A stretch of DNA of 64,000 nt, taken from Streptomyces sp. NBC_00690. Its GTDB lineage: Bacteria; Actinomycetota; Actinomycetes; Streptomycetales; Streptomycetaceae. The DNA lies in the NCBI RefSeq assembly GCF_036226685.1, contig NZ_CP109009.1, positions 3,534,001 through 3,598,000 of the forward strand, read 5' to 3'. The notes beneath the pieces were generated by a model that did no database searches, was not told the origin of the DNA, and saw only the letters and a list, made by a program, of their open reading frames with translations. How positions within the stretch are numbered: position 1 is the first letter of the stretch; each line of letters opens with the position of its first letter. The position numbers were made by a program, and so were the translations under genes. Shown one piece after another: positions 8,735-17,959 of the stretch.

Positions 8735-9097
8735 ATGACCATCGCAACCCTGCGCGCCGTCGTCCTGGACTGTCCGGACCCGATCGCGCTGGCGCACTTC
8801 TACCAACAGGTGCTGGGCGGTGAGGTCACACCGGACGGATACGACTGGGTGGACCTCGTGAGCCCATCGGGGACGACACTCGCCTTCCAGTTGGCCCCGG
8901 GGCACACCCCACCGGTCTGGCCGTCGGTGCAAGGCGCCCAGCAGTTCCACCTCGACTTCACGGTGACCGATCTGGATGCGGCCGAGCGGGAGGTGCTGGC
9001 GTTGGGCGCGAAGGTGTTGGAGATGGACGAGGAGCGCCGCAGTTGGCGGGTGTACGCGGACCCGGCGGGCCATCCGTTCTGCCTCTGCATCGACTGA
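8735..9097 (+). CDS. VOC (glyoxalase/bleomycin-resistance fold) family protein
   Basis: A 120-residue vicinal-oxygen-chelate fold protein with two beta-alpha-beta-beta-beta modules: LRAVVLDCPDPIALAHFYQQVLGG, and FTVTDLDAAEREVLALGAKVLE followed by VYADPAGHPFCLCID. The C-terminal DPAGHPFCL is the usual end of the family. Members bind metals, or act in drug resistance or small-molecule turnover; the substrate is unknown here. The ATG follows GAGGAGGA directly. The gap before it (8578-8734) contains three copies of a 10-bp unit GGTCCGRCAC at 8581-8610 and nothing else of note. Confidence 0.85.
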   Translation: MTIATLRAVVLDCPDPIALAHFYQQVLGGEVTPDGYDWVDLVSPSGTTLAFQLAPGHTPPVWPSVQGAQQFHLDFTVTDLDAAEREVLALGAKVLEMDEERRSWRVYADPAGHPFCLCID

Positions 9098-9269
9098 ACC
9101 GGCTCCGGGTCCGGTCCCCGGGGGGCTTCCGTCCGTCGGAGCGCCCGCGGCTCGGCAAGTGCCTCCGGGGGAAGGGCGGTTCAGGCATCGGACGCCAGCG
9201 GCAGGCGTGGTGGACCGTGCAGACTGTGGTCATTCAACAAGAGACCACCCGAGGGGAACCGCACTCACC

Positions 9270-9596
9270 ATGAGTAGATGGATCGTCCTGGTCAGCCCCT
9301 TGCAGGGCGTTTCGACCATGAACTGCAACACCAAGATCGTCCGTGAGGTGGACGGCACCGAGGAAGAGGCGCGGGAGGCCCTCTTGACCGCGGCGAACAC
9401 CTACTCGGACAGTATTATGAAGCTCCGGCGGAGAGAGGTGTTCCGGGTCTCCGAGCGCTCCTACTTCATCCGGATCCAGAACCGGATGAACAAATACGCC
9501 TATATGGTCCAGCTCGCGGAGTTGGTCTCCGACTCGGATCGACCGGACGACGCCGCCGTTACGCCTGCGGACGCCGTGCCCACAGACAGCCCTTAG
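9270..9596 (+). CDS. Conserved hypothetical protein
   Basis: A 108-residue basic-to-neutral soluble protein with no recognised domain. Its middle part (REVDGTEEEAREALLTAANTY, then RREVFRVSERSYFIRIQNRMNKY) predicts a mixed helix/strand fold and seems well formed. It has no signal peptide and no membrane segment. The ATG follows GAGGGGAACC. It is alone on the plus strand and faces the dipeptidase gene; a hairpin lies between them. The function is unknown. Confidence 0.65.
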   Translation: MSRWIVLVSPLQGVSTMNCNTKIVREVDGTEEEAREALLTAANTYSDSIMKLRRREVFRVSERSYFIRIQNRMNKYAYMVQLAELVSDSDRPDDAAVTPADAVPTDSP

Positions 9597-9678
9597 GGAG
9601 CAGCACCCAGGGCGCGCGACACCAGCCGCGGGCCAGGACGGGGACGAAGGCGCCGGCGAACGGGCGTGACCGTTGTTT

Positions 9679-9706
9679 CGTGGGGGCAGGTTTCCCCGCC
9701 CCCACG
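9679..9706. terminator. Bidirectional terminator-like hairpin
   Basis: A perfect 9-bp stem (CGTGGGGGC 9679-9687, GCCCCCACG 9698-9706) with a 10-base loop sits between the convergent genes ending at 9596 and 9714. TTGTTT precedes it on the plus strand, which gives an A/T-rich tail on the minus-strand transcript. Confidence 0.6.
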
Positions 9707-9713
9707 CTCCCGT

Positions 9714-10994
9714 TCAGCCGTCGAGTTGCCCGATGGTCGCCACCGACGGCCCCCTGCGGGACTGCTCGTCGCGGGCCACCGACTCGGCGTCCCCGAGGAC
9801 CCGTACGGCATTGCCCCAGGTCAGCTTGGCCAGATCGGCTTCGGACCAGCCCCGGCGCAGCAGCTCCGCGATGAGGTTCGGATAGCCGGCGACATCATCG
9901 AGCCCGGCCGGGGTGAACGCCGTTCCGTCGAAGTCACCGCCGATTCCCACGTGATCGATGCCCGCGACCTCGCGCATGTGCTCGAGGTGGTCGGCGACCG
10001 TGTGTGCGGTGGCGATCGGACGGGGGTTGGCGTCTTCGAAGACGGCGTGCAGCTTCATCGCCTCCGCGGACATGTCCAGCGGATGGAAGCCGTTCCTGCG
10101 CAGGTTCTCATCGGCGGCCAGGGTCCAGTCGACCGCCTCGGGCAAGATGAACTTCGGTACGAAGGTGGCCATCGCCAGCCCGCCGTTGGACGGGAGCAGC
10201 GCCAGTACATCGTCCGGCACATTGCGGACGTGGTCGCAGATCGCCCGCGCCGACGAGTGCGAGAAGACCACCGGGGCGGTGGACGTGGCCAGGGCGTCAC
10301 GCATGGTGGAGGGCGCCACATGGGAGAGGTCCACCAGCATGCCCAGCCGGTTCATCTCCCGGACGACCTCGTGCCCGAAGGGCGAGAGGCCACCGACGCC
10401 GGGGCTGTCGGTGGCGGAGTCGGCCCAGGGCACGTTGTCGTTGTGGGTGAGCGTCAGATAGCGCACGCCCAGGGTGAACAGAGCGCGCAGGGTGGCGAGG
10501 GAGCTGTTGATCGAGTGGCCGCCCTCCGCTCCCATCAGTGAGGCGATCCTGCCCTCGGCGCGTGCGGCCTCCATGTCCGCCGCGGTCAGTGCGGGGGCCA
10601 GTTCGGCGGGATAGCGGTCCAGCAGTTGGCGTACGCAGTCGATCTGCTCCAGCGTGGCGCTCACCGCGTCGTCGCCGGACATCCCGGAGCGGACGTAGAC
10701 GGACCAGAACTGGGCGCCGACCTTGCCCGCGCGCAGCCTGGGGAGGTCCGTGTGGAGGCTGCCGGTGAGGTCTGCGGAGATGTCGAGCCGGTCGAGGTCG
10801 TAGCGGACCTTCTCGCGCAGGGCCCACGGCAGGTCGTTGTGGCCGTCGACGACCGGATGGTCGCCGAGCAGTTCCAGGGCACGGGCGAGATGTGCGGGGT
10901 CCGGGGCGTCGGCGAGGGTGAGCGTCTCCTGGCCGTTCGCACCGCCCTCGGGGTTCTCGGGGTCGCCGTGCGTACCGTTCGTATCGTTTGGCAT
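9714..10994 (-). CDS. Membrane dipeptidase (peptidase family M19)
   Basis: A 426-residue renal-dipeptidase-type metallo-amidohydrolase. Family M19 enzymes cleave dipeptides, including D-amino-acid-containing ones, using two zinc ions. Metal-site and fold motifs appear in order: [10 protein letters not shown] (HxD), [42 protein letters not shown] and GIGGDFDGT. No signal peptide or anchor is seen, so it is probably cytoplasmic despite the family name. It starts seven bases after the purE stop and probably belongs to a purK-purE-dipeptidase transcript. The first 30 residues are a Gly/Asn/Glu-rich, poorly conserved leader. Confidence 0.9.
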   Translation of the reverse strand: MPNDTNGTHGDPENPEGGANGQETLTLADAPDPAHLARALELLGDHPVVDGHNDLPWALREKVRYDLDRLDISADLTGSLHTDLPRLRAGKVGAQFWSVYVRSGMSGDDAVSATLEQIDCVRQLLDRYPAELAPALTAADMEAARAEGRIASLMGAEGGHSINSSLATLRALFTLGVRYLTLTHNDNVPWADSATDSPGVGGLSPFGHEVVREMNRLGMLVDLSHVAPSTMRDALATSTAPVVFSHSSARAICDHVRNVPDDVLALLPSNGGLAMATFVPKFILPEAVDWTLAADENLRRNGFHPLDMSAEAMKLHAVFEDANPRPIATAHTVADHLEHMREVAGIDHVGIGGDFDGTAFTPAGLDDVAGYPNLIAELLRRGWSEADLAKLTWGNAVRVLGDAESVARDEQSRRGPSVATIGQLDG

Positions 10995-11001
10995 GTCGTC
11001 T

Positions 11002-11538
11002 TTACTTCCCGAAGCCGAAGGAACCAGTGCCCTCGACTTTGGCGCGAAGGCGCTTGCCCTTGTCGGTGGCCTGCTCGTTCAGCTCATCCTGGAACTCGCG
11101 CATCCGGCTCAGCAGTTCGGAGTCGTGGGTGGCGAGGATGCGGGCTGCCAGCAGTCCCGCGTTGCGGGCGCCGGCGACGGAGACGGTGGCGACGGGGACG
11201 CCCGCGGGCATCTGCACGATCGACAGCAGGGAGTCCATGCCGTCGAGGTACTTCAGCGGTACGGGCACGCCGATGACGGGCAGTGGGGTGACGGAAGCGA
11301 GCATGCCCGGCAGATGGGCCGCTCCCCCGGCACCCGCGATGATCACCTTGAGGCCGCGGGCGTCCGCCTGCTCTCCGTACGCGACCATCTCGCGCGGCAT
11401 CCGGTGTGCGGAGACCACGTCGACCTCGAAGGGGATCTCGAACTCGGTCAGGGCCTGGGCCGCGGCCTCCATGACGGGCCAGTCGGAGTCGGAGCCCATC
11501 ACGATGCCCACGAGCGGGCCGGGTACGGGGGTGCTCAT
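11002..11538 (-). CDS. purE: 5-(carboxyamino)imidazole ribonucleotide mutase
   Basis: PurE (178 residues) moves the carboxyl group of N5-CAIR to give CAIR in purine synthesis, acting right after PurK. Motifs seen are [14 protein letters not shown] (nucleotide phosphate loop), VVSAHRMP (catalytic His) and [13 protein letters not shown], so this is the class I enzyme. The start ATG overlaps the purK stop (ATGA at 11535-11538), which gives tight coupling. The C-terminal tail after about residue 160 is longer than the core needs and is basic. Confidence 0.95.
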   Translation of the reverse strand: MSTPVPGPLVGIVMGSDSDWPVMEAAAQALTEFEIPFEVDVVSAHRMPREMVAYGEQADARGLKVIIAGAGGAAHLPGMLASVTPLPVIGVPVPLKYLDGMDSLLSIVQMPAGVPVATVSVAGARNAGLLAARILATHDSELLSRMREFQDELNEQATDKGKRLRAKVEGTGSFGFGK

Positions 11539-12674
11539 TCGGTGATCGTTCCTCTGAGGTAGTCGGCTGCGTGGCGGGCGCGGTCGCGGACGTCCGCGAG
11601 GTCGTTGCCGTAGGTGTTGACATGACCGACCTTGCGGCCGGGCTTCACGTCCTTGCCATACATATGGATCTTGAGCTGGGGGTCCCGGGCCATGCAGTGC
11701 AGATACGCCGCGTACATGTCCGGATAGTCGCCGCCGAGGACGTTGCACATCACCGTCCACGGCGCACGGGGGCGGGGATCTCCGAGCGGGAGATCGAGTA
11801 CGGCGCGCACATGGTTGGCGAACTGCGAGGTCACCGCGCCGTCCTGGGTCCAGTGGCCCGAGTTGTGGGGGCGCATCGCCAGCTCGTTGACGAGGATGCG
11901 GCCATCGGGCGTCTCGAAGAGCTCGACGGCGAGGTGACCGACCACGCCCAGCTCTGCGGCGATCTTCAGGGCGAGCTGCTGGGCCCGGCCCGCCAGTTCC
12001 TCATCGAGGTCGGGCGCGGGGGCGATGACGGTGTCGCAGACGCCGTCGACCTGCTGGGACTCCACCACCGGGTAGGCGACGGCCTGGCCGTGCGGGGAGC
12101 GGACGACATTGGCCGCCAGCTCGCGGGTGAAGTCGACCTTCTCCTCGGCGAGCACGGGCACACCGGCACGGAAGGGGTCGGCCGCATCGGCTGCGGTCCG
12201 TACGAACCAGACGCCCTTGCCGTCGTACCCGCCGCGCACCGTCTTCAGGATCACGGGGAAGCCGCCGACCTCGTCGGCGAAGGCCGCGACATCGGCCGGA
12301 TCGGTCACGATCCGATGGCGGGGGCAGGGCACGCCCAGTTCCATCAGCCGCGCCCGCATCACGCCCTTGTCCTGGGCGTGGACCAGCGCGGCAGGTCCCG
12401 GCCGTACGGGGATGCCCTCAGCCTCCAGGGCACGCAGATGCTCGATCGGAACATGCTCGTGATCGAAAGTGATCACGTCGCAGCCCCGCGCGAACTCACG
12501 CAGCGTGCCCAGATCGCGATAGTCGCCAATGACGACATCGCTGACCACCTGGGCCGCAGAGTCCTGCGGGGTGTCACTCAAGAGCTTGAAACGGATGCCG
12601 AGGGGGATGCCCGCCTCGTGGGTCATACGGGCGAGCTGACCGCCGCCGACCATGCCGACTACCGGGAACGTCAC
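11535..12674 (-). CDS. purK: 5-(carboxyamino)imidazole ribonucleotide synthase
   Basis: PurK (379 residues) is an ATP-grasp enzyme that makes N5-CAIR from AIR, bicarbonate and ATP. Typical features are [12 protein letters not shown] at the N-terminus, [25 protein letters not shown] in the ATP-grasp domain, and [29 protein letters not shown] near the metal site. It is the first gene of the purK-purE-dipeptidase unit. The GTG start has no separate ribosome-binding site. A TACCCT sequence lies nine bases upstream of the start on the coding strand, so a leaderless or nearly leaderless message is possible. Confidence 0.95.
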   Translation of the reverse strand: MTFPVVGMVGGGQLARMTHEAGIPLGIRFKLLSDTPQDSAAQVVSDVVIGDYRDLGTLREFARGCDVITFDHEHVPIEHLRALEAEGIPVRPGPAALVHAQDKGVMRARLMELGVPCPRHRIVTDPADVAAFADEVGGFPVILKTVRGGYDGKGVWFVRTAADAADPFRAGVPVLAEEKVDFTRELAANVVRSPHGQAVAYPVVESQQVDGVCDTVIAPAPDLDEELAGRAQQLALKIAAELGVVGHLAVELFETPDGRILVNELAMRPHNSGHWTQDGAVTSQFANHVRAVLDLPLGDPRPRAPWTVMCNVLGGDYPDMYAAYLHCMARDPQLKIHMYGKDVKPGRKVGHVNTYGNDLADVRDRARHAADYLRGTITE

Positions 12675-12821
12675 CCTTATAGGGTATCTGTCGCACCCGA
12701 ACGCCGAACGAGCGTGTCACGGCCTCGCCACACCATCACCGGCGTCCCCGGGCGGGAGCACGCAAGGGTGGTTAGCATGACTGGGTTGACGACACCGATC
12801 TGATGGGGCTGGACTCTCACT

Positions 12822-13442
12822 ATGAGTGAACGAGGCGGTGCGCTGCGCGGGCAGCTGCAACAGCTCCTGCGGGAAGTCGCCAAGTTCGGAGCGGTGGGTG
12901 GCGCGGGTGTCATCGTCAACCTCGCGATCTTCAACCTGGTGCGCGCCACCACCGAGATCCCCGTGGTGCGGGCGTCGCTGATCGCCAACGCGGTCGCCAT
13001 CATCACCAACTACCTCGGCTACCGGTACTTCACCTACCGTGACCGCGACAAGAGCGGACGTACGCGCGAGCTCTCGCTGTTCATGGTGTTCAGCCTGGTC
13101 GGCATGGTCATCGAGAACGGCATCCTGTACGTCGCGACCTACGGCTTCGGCTGGGACAGCTCGTTGCAGAGCAATCTCTTCAAGTTCCTCGGCATCGGGA
13201 TCGCCACCCTCTTCCGGTTCTGGTCGTACCGGACCTGGGTCTTCCGTACGCTGCCCGACCGGGAGCCGGAGCCCGTGGCCGCCGATCCCGCGTACCGCGT
13301 GGTGAAGCCCCAGGGCGAGGCGTGCCCGGACAACGGCATCGACCATGCTCTGGCGCCCTCCTTGGACGAGGAGCTGGAGTTGGAGACGCTGGAGCAGGAG
13401 GCCCGCTCGGCCGAGCCGGACGCCGTGGGTCCGCGCAGCTAG
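12822..13442 (+). CDS. GtrA-like membrane protein
   Basis: A 206-residue GtrA-family protein. The family has four membrane segments and is linked to transfer of lipid-linked sugars across the membrane for cell-surface polymers. The segments are visible: FGAVGGAGVIVNLAIFNLV, ASLIANAVAIITNYLGYRYF, LSLFMVFSLVGMVIENGILYV, and FKFLGIGIATLFRFWSYRTWVF. The sequence FRFWSYRTWVF is the family's closing motif. A 60-residue acidic cytoplasmic tail follows. It is divergent from purK. TTGACG (about 12787) lies in the 147-base gap and may serve its promoter. Confidence 0.85.
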   Translation: MSERGGALRGQLQQLLREVAKFGAVGGAGVIVNLAIFNLVRATTEIPVVRASLIANAVAIITNYLGYRYFTYRDRDKSGRTRELSLFMVFSLVGMVIENGILYVATYGFGWDSSLQSNLFKFLGIGIATLFRFWSYRTWVFRTLPDREPEPVAADPAYRVVKPQGEACPDNGIDHALAPSLDEELELETLEQEARSAEPDAVGPRS

Positions 13443-13514
13443 CGACCGGCCCCGCATCCGGCGAGACCTGACCCACGCCAGGCGCCACCCACTGCGTCCG
13501 AAGCCCGGTAGCTG

Positions 13515-14783
13515 TCAGCGCACGGTCAGATAGCTGTTGTCCTTGCGCTTGCGTGCCACCCGGCTGAGGAACAGCGCGAACACGGGCGGGTGCTGCTGCA
13601 AGAGCTCCAGCCGTCCGCCGTCCGCCTCGGCGAGGTCCCGGGCGACCGCCAGCCCGATGCCCGTGGAGTTTCGGCCACTGATGGCCCGTTCGAAGATTCT
13701 CGCCCCCAGCTCTCCCGGGACGCCGGGCCCCTCGTCGGTCACCTCGATCACCGCCTGGTTGCCGGTGACGCGTGTACGGAGCGCCACCGTGCCACCACCG
13801 TGCATCAACGAGTTCTCGATGAGCGCCGCGAGCACCTGGGCCACGGCGCCGGGGGTCCCCACCGCACGCATCCCCTGCTTGCCCGAGCAGACCAGGGCAC
13901 GGCCGGCGCTGCGATAGGCCGAGCGCCACTCGGCGATCTGCTGCTTCACCACCTCGTCGAGGTCGAAGACGATGGCGGAGCCGGTGCGCGGGTCGCGGGC
14001 GTTGGTCAGGAGTCGTTCGACCACATCGGTGAGCCGTTCCACCTGGGTCAGGGCGATGTTGGCCTCCTCCTTCACCGTCTCGGGGTCGTCGGTGGCCGAG
14101 ATCTCCTCCAACCGCATGGACAGGGCGGTCAGCGGGGTGCGGAGTTGGTGCGAGGCGTCGGCCGCGAGTCTGCGTTCGGCGGTGAGCATCCGGGCGATCC
14201 GCTCGGCGCTGGCGTCGAGGACGTCGGCGACCCGATCCAGTTCGGGCACCCCGTAGCGACGATGGCGGGGGCGGGGGTCACCGGAGCCGAGGCGCTCGGC
14301 GGTCTCGGCGAGGTCGGTGAGCGGCGCGCTGAGTCGGTTGGCCTGTCGAACGGCCAGCAGGATCGCCGCGATCACCGCGACCAGCGCGACCCCGCCGATG
14401 ATGAGCAGGGTGCGCCCCACCTCACGGGTGATGGAGGAGCGTGACTCCTCCACGATGACGGTCTCCTCCCGCTGCCCCTGTGCCTCACTGCGGATCACGC
14501 TGCCGCGGGGGCGGTCGCCGACCTCAATGTCGGGCCGTCCCGGGATCTCGATCCGTACGTACCGTCCGCCGCCGACCTGTTTGGCGAGGACGGCGCTGTT
14601 GAGGGGCTCGCCGCCGATGATCCGGCTGTCCACGATGTTCGCGAGCCGAAGGGCCTCGGCCTTGACGCTCTGCTCCGCGCTGCTGGTGATCGTGCGGGTC
14701 TCCACGAGGACCAGCGAGACGCCGAAGACGCCGATCACCACCAGGACGACGGCGAGGGTGGAGTTGATGAGTCGTCGGCGCAA
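13515..14783 (-). CDS. Sensor histidine kinase
   Basis: A two-component sensor kinase of 422 residues from the TTG at 14783, which follows GGAGG with good spacing; a GTG at 14867 would add 28 residues of low-quality Arg/Gly-rich sequence. Domains: membrane segment 1 (about 6-27), an extracytoplasmic loop (30-122), membrane segment 2 (about 124-145), HAMP, H-box ADASHQLRTPLTAL with phospho-acceptor H212, N-box ALIENSLMHGGG, and G-box EVTDEGPGVPGELG plus GIGLAVARDLAEADGG. The last gene in a minus-strand run, it is probably the partner of the response regulator at 17282-17959, although two other genes lie between them. Confidence 0.9.
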   Translation of the reverse strand: MRRRLINSTLAVVLVVIGVFGVSLVLVETRTITSSAEQSVKAEALRLANIVDSRIIGGEPLNSAVLAKQVGGGRYVRIEIPGRPDIEVGDRPRGSVIRSEAQGQREETVIVEESRSSITREVGRTLLIIGGVALVAVIAAILLAVRQANRLSAPLTDLAETAERLGSGDPRPRHRRYGVPELDRVADVLDASAERIARMLTAERRLAADASHQLRTPLTALSMRLEEISATDDPETVKEEANIALTQVERLTDVVERLLTNARDPRTGSAIVFDLDEVVKQQIAEWRSAYRSAGRALVCSGKQGMRAVGTPGAVAQVLAALIENSLMHGGGTVALRTRVTGNQAVIEVTDEGPGVPGELGARIFERAISGRNSTGIGLAVARDLAEADGGRLELLQQHPPVFALFLSRVARKRKDNSYLTVR

Positions 14784-14928
14784 GGGGCCCTCCGGGGTGG
14801 GGTGACGGCTCCTTGAGCCTATGCGCCGGCGCGCGGCCCTCCCGGTCCTTTGCCCTCCTGAGGGCACTTCTTGGGTACGCCCTGGTGAGCGGGTGCGCGG
14901 TAGGGCTCGCTCCGGGCGTCGCGGGGAA

Positions 14929-14966
14929 GCCCCGGCGCGCGCCTTGGGGGTGGCGCGAGCCGGGGC
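14929..14966 (-). terminator. Terminator-like hairpin after the secreted-protein gene
   Basis: A 15-bp stem with a single mismatch (14929-14943 with 14952-14966) and an 8-base loop lies just downstream of the minus-strand gene ending at 14985. It separates that gene from the sensor kinase gene, so the kinase may have its own promoter or depend on read-through. Confidence 0.5.
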
Positions 14967-14984
14967 GGGCAGGCTCCCGTTCGC

Positions 14985-15335
14985 TCAGCTGAAGATCACC
15001 GAGCGGAGCTGGAGCCGGTCGGTGGTCTGCTCCCCGTGGGGGCGCAGTCGAAAGGACTGACCGGTGCAGTCGGGCTCGGTGTAGACGATGGCGACGGAGC
15101 CGGTGTCGTTGCGCGGCCCGAAGGCGGGCGACGAGGAGCCCGGGTTGGCCGCTTCGGGGATGACCACGCACCGCTGGCTGGGCGGATCGACGAGCACGCC
15201 AGGTTGGGGCTGTCCGTTCAAGCCGGTGTAGCGGTAGTGGAAGTCGCCTTCGGCCGCGCTGGCCGGGGAGGCGAGCGGCACCACGAGGGCGAGCGCTCCG
15301 AGGGCTACGGCGGCGGCTGAGGTACGGGGTCGCAC
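14985..15335 (-). CDS. Small secreted protein of unknown function
   Basis: A 116-residue protein with a clear Sec signal peptide: basic start MRPRTS, hydrophobic AAAVALGALALVVPLA, and cleavage likely after ASA near residue 28. The mature part of about 88 residues contains two cysteines that could form a disulfide (QRCVVIP and EPDCTGQSFRL). It ends in LQLRSVIFS, a pattern seen in small secreted Streptomyces proteins with a gamma-crystallin-like or I36-inhibitor-like look. The GTG follows AAGGAGCACCC. It lies between the two halves of a two-component system, which suggests that it is a target or modulator of that system. No enzymatic motif is present. Confidence 0.7.
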   Translation of the reverse strand: MRPRTSAAAVALGALALVVPLASPASAAEGDFHYRYTGLNGQPQPGVLVDPPSQRCVVIPEAANPGSSSPAFGPRNDTGSVAIVYTEPDCTGQSFRLRPHGEQTTDRLQLRSVIFS

Positions 15336-15519
15336 GGGTGCTCCTTGTCCTTCGGGGGTCCCGGATGAGCGGGGACGCCGGGGGACTACCCCGCGCGATC
15401 GCCCCAGCCCACCTCCTCGGGCTGCGGAAACGATCACTTGTCGCCCGTTCGGCGCAGCAGGGCACCCGGCGACGTACATCGAGGTCAACAGGGGCAGCGG
15501 GGCAGCGGGCGCGATGCGG

Positions 15520-15552
15520 GACACCCCGCCGGCTGGGTCCGGACGGGGTGTC
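15520..15552 (-). terminator. Hairpin downstream of the carboxypeptidase/propeller gene
   Basis: A perfect 9-bp stem (GACACCCCG at 15520-15528, CGGGGTGTC at 15544-15552) with a 15-base loop lies 25 bases after the stop of the gene ending at 15578, on the minus strand. No T-run is present. Confidence 0.4.
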
Positions 15553-15577
15553 TGCTCGGTGGGGTCGCTCGTTCGGC

Positions 15578-17176
15578 TCAGACCGGGCTGGTCGCCTCGG
15601 CGGATGCGGATGCGGATGCGGGTGCAGATGCGGAGGGCAGCGGGTCGGGGGCGAGAGCGCCTTCCATGTCGACCCAGCGGTCGTTCCAGGCGAAGCCGTG
15701 TTCCGGGCCGCGCTGCCAGGTGTGGGTCACCCGGCCTTCGGGGTCGCGACCGAAGGCGGACAGTCCGCCCAGGGGCCCCAGCACGACGGCGGGGTCGGCG
15801 CTGAGATGGCCGTGCAGCGGGGTCCAGGCCGACCACGGACCACCCGTACCGCCCTGCCAACGATGGTGCAGCCCACCATCCACACCCCGCGCGAACAGCA
15901 CCATCCCACCATCACGCCCCACCAACGCCGTAGGACGCCCCACCACCGCACCCTCCATATCCACCCAACCCTCATTCCACGCATGCCCATGCTCAGGCCC
16001 CCGCTGCCACGTATGCGTCACCCGACCCCCCGGATCACGAGCAAACACCGACAACGAACCGTTCGGACTCAGCACGACGGCGGGGTCGGCGCTGAGATGG
16101 CCGTGCAGCGGGGTCCAGGCCGACCACGGACCACCCGTACCGCCCTGCCAACGATGGTGCAGCCCACCATCCACACCCCGCGCGAACAGCACCATCCCAC
16201 CATCACGCCCCACCAACACCGCAGGACGCCCCACCACCGCACCCTCCATATCCACCCAACCCTCATTCCACGCATGCCCATGCTCAGGCCCCCGCTGCCA
16301 CGTATGCGTCACCCGACCCCCCGGATCACGAGCAAACACCGACAACGAACCATTCGGACTCAGCACCACCGAAGGGTCACCGGCCAATCTGCCGCCCAGA
16401 CGGACCCAGTCCGGGGCCCATTCCCCCGCCTCCGACTGCCAGGTGTGCCACAGCTCGCCGTCCTCCCCCCGTAGGAAGACGGCGAGCTTGCCATAGCGGC
16501 CGACCAACGCATACGGGCGGCCCACGGCGCCCGGTGCAGGTCGGCCGAGCCCGGTCCACGCCGACCAGGCGCCGCCCGGGGCGTTCTGCCAGCGGTGGGT
16601 GACGCCGCCCGCCGGATCGACTCCGAAGATCACCATGCCGGTGCCGGTGTCGACGACCGAGGGGACGCCCACACTGACGCGCGGCACCCAGTGCGGTCCC
16701 TGGCCCCCGGTCCACCAGCTGGTCTGTTTCCGGGCGCCGGCCCAACCGAAGCTGAAGTGGATGTGGTCGGTGTGAGGGCTGCTGCCCCGATAGGGCTGCC
16801 ATCCGGCGCTCGACCGGTTCGCCATCCAGATACGGCGATTCCAGATCATGTACATGATTCCGAAGCGGCGGACGAGCGCATGGGCGTTGCCGTGCCGGTC
16901 GGTGGCCAGGAGCCAGTTGATGAGGTCGTCCGCCAGATGCTCCTGGCCGGCCAGATCGACCCCCCAGTCCCAGGCCCGGCCCTCCTTGTGTTCACTCTGG
17001 CCGCCGCTGCCGCAGGCCCGGCTGATCCCCAGGTTGGACGTGCCGGGGTAGGCGGCCAACAGCAGGTCACGGAAGTCCAGGACCCCCGGCTTGGCCGTGG
17101 GATCGCAGTCGCGCTGGGGCTCGTACAGCGCGTAGGGGTCGATGTCCGGGCCGAAGTCGGGTGCTGTCGGTGCCAT
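15578..17176 (-). CDS. M15-like D,D-carboxypeptidase domain fused to a lectin-like beta-propeller
   Basis: A 532-residue protein in two parts. Residues about 1-150 carry the zinc-ligand pattern of M15/VanY-type peptidases and related extensin-like domains: SEHKEGRAWDWGVD (H63, D70) and HTDHIHFSFG (H138/H140). Such enzymes trim peptidoglycan stem peptides. Residues about 165-510 are repeats of a four-strand unit (DPAVVL..SVFARDP.GRVTHTWQ..PGW.W...) of the PLL/tachylectin-like propeller kind, which can bind sugars. Two 97-residue units are almost identical even at DNA level. The Ser/Ala-rich tail looks like a linker. No signal peptide is visible, although an extracellular role is expected. The start has an ideal GAGGAG site. 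Confidence 0.8.
   Translation of the reverse strand: MAPTAPDFGPDIDPYALYEPQRDCDPTAKPGVLDFRDLLLAAYPGTSNLGISRACGSGGQSEHKEGRAWDWGVDLAGQEHLADDLINWLLATDRHGNAHALVRRFGIMYMIWNRRIWMANRSSAGWQPYRGSSPHTDHIHFSFGWAGARKQTSWWTGGQGPHWVPRVSVGVPSVVDTGTGMVIFGVDPAGGVTHRWQNAPGGAWSAWTGLGRPAPGAVGRPYALVGRYGKLAVFLRGEDGELWHTWQSEAGEWAPDWVRLGGRLAGDPSVVLSPNGSLSVFARDPGGRVTHTWQRGPEHGHAWNEGWVDMEGAVVGRPAVLVGRDGGMVLFARGVDGGLHHRWQGGTGGPWSAWTPLHGHLSADPAVVLSPNGSLSVFARDPGGRVTHTWQRGPEHGHAWNEGWVDMEGAVVGRPTALVGRDGGMVLFARGVDGGLHHRWQGGTGGPWSAWTPLHGHLSADPAVVLGPLGGLSAFGRDPEGRVTHTWQRGPEHGFAWNDRWVDMEGALAPDPLPSASAPASASASAEATSPV
15780..16361. repeat. 291-bp tandem duplication within the propeller coding region
   Basis: Copy 1 (15780-16070) and copy 2 (16071-16361) are 291 bp each (97 codons) and differ at only a few bases, for example CCAACGCCGTAGG versus CCAACACCGCAGG and CCGTTCGG versus CCATTCGG. 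Adjacent repeat units outside this stretch are clearly diverged. This points to a recent duplication or ongoing gene conversion. Frame is kept, so the duplication adds one full repeat of the propeller. Confidence 0.9.
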
Positions 17177-17281
17177 CTGGTGCTCCTCGGGCTGAGCCCC
17201 CGCCCCGTGCGAGGTGGCTCTGCCCGTCAGGCGCCAGATCCCGACCGTCCGGCCCGCCAGATCGGATCACGCAGGTGCGGC

Positions 17282-17959
17282 TCAGCTCTTTTCGAAGCGG
17301 AAGCCCACACCCCGAACCGTGGCGATGTAGCGGGGGTTCGCCGCGTCGTCGCCGAGCTTCTTGCGCAGCCAGGAGATGTGCATGTCGAGCGTCTTGGTCG
17401 AGGACCACCAGGTGGTGTCCCAGACCTCGCGCATCAACTGGTCGCGGGTGACGACCCGACCGGCGTCGCGGACCAGTACCCGCAGCAGGTCGAACTCCTT
17501 GGCCGTGAGCTGGAGTTCTTCATCGCCCATCCAGGCCCGGTGCGACTCGACGTCGATGCGCACGCCGTGCGTGGCTGGCGGGGGTGCTGGCTCGGTCGCA
17601 CCGCGGCGCAGCAGCGCCCGGACGCGGGCCAGCAGTTCGGCCAGCCGGAACGGCTTGGTGACGTAGTCGTCCGCGCCGGCGTCGAGGCCGACCACGGTGT
17701 CCACCTCGTCCGCGCGGGCCGTCAGCACCAGGATGGGGACCGTGTGCTTTTCGGCCCGCAGCCGTCTGGCGACCTCCAGGCCGTCCATGCCGGGCAGTCC
17801 GAGGTCGAGGACGACGAGGTCGACACCGCCCGCGAGTCCGGCGTCCAGCGCTGCCGGTCCGTCCTCGCGCACCTCGACCTCGTATCCCTCCCTGCGCAGC
17901 GCGCGAGCCAGGGGCTCCGAGATGGATGCGTCGTCTTCGGCGAGCAGTACACGCGTCAT
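17282..17959 (-). CDS. OmpR-family response regulator
   Basis: A 225-residue two-component response regulator. The receiver domain (1-115) has acidic pocket LLAEDD, phospho-acceptor D52 in VVLDLGLPGMDG, the switch Thr in LVLTARAD and K102 in YVTKPF. The OmpR/PhoB winged-helix domain follows, with LTAKEFDLLRVLVRDAGRVVTRDQLM, TKTLDMHISWLRKKLG and ATVRGVGFRFEKS. It heads the minus-strand run that ends with the sensor kinase at 13515, so the two probably form one system. It is divergent from the peptide transporter gene and may control it or the two secreted-type genes between the pair. Confidence 0.92.
   Translation of the reverse strand: MTRVLLAEDDASISEPLARALRREGYEVEVREDGPAALDAGLAGGVDLVVLDLGLPGMDGLEVARRLRAEKHTVPILVLTARADEVDTVVGLDAGADDYVTKPFRLAELLARVRALLRRGATEPAPPPATHGVRIDVESHRAWMGDEELQLTAKEFDLLRVLVRDAGRVVTRDQLMREVWDTTWWSSTKTLDMHISWLRKKLGDDAANPRYIATVRGVGFRFEKS

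Noticed and set aside
15780..16361. Duplication as an insertion sequence
   Set aside because: The repeated DNA encodes an in-frame propeller unit, without transposase or terminal inverted repeats.
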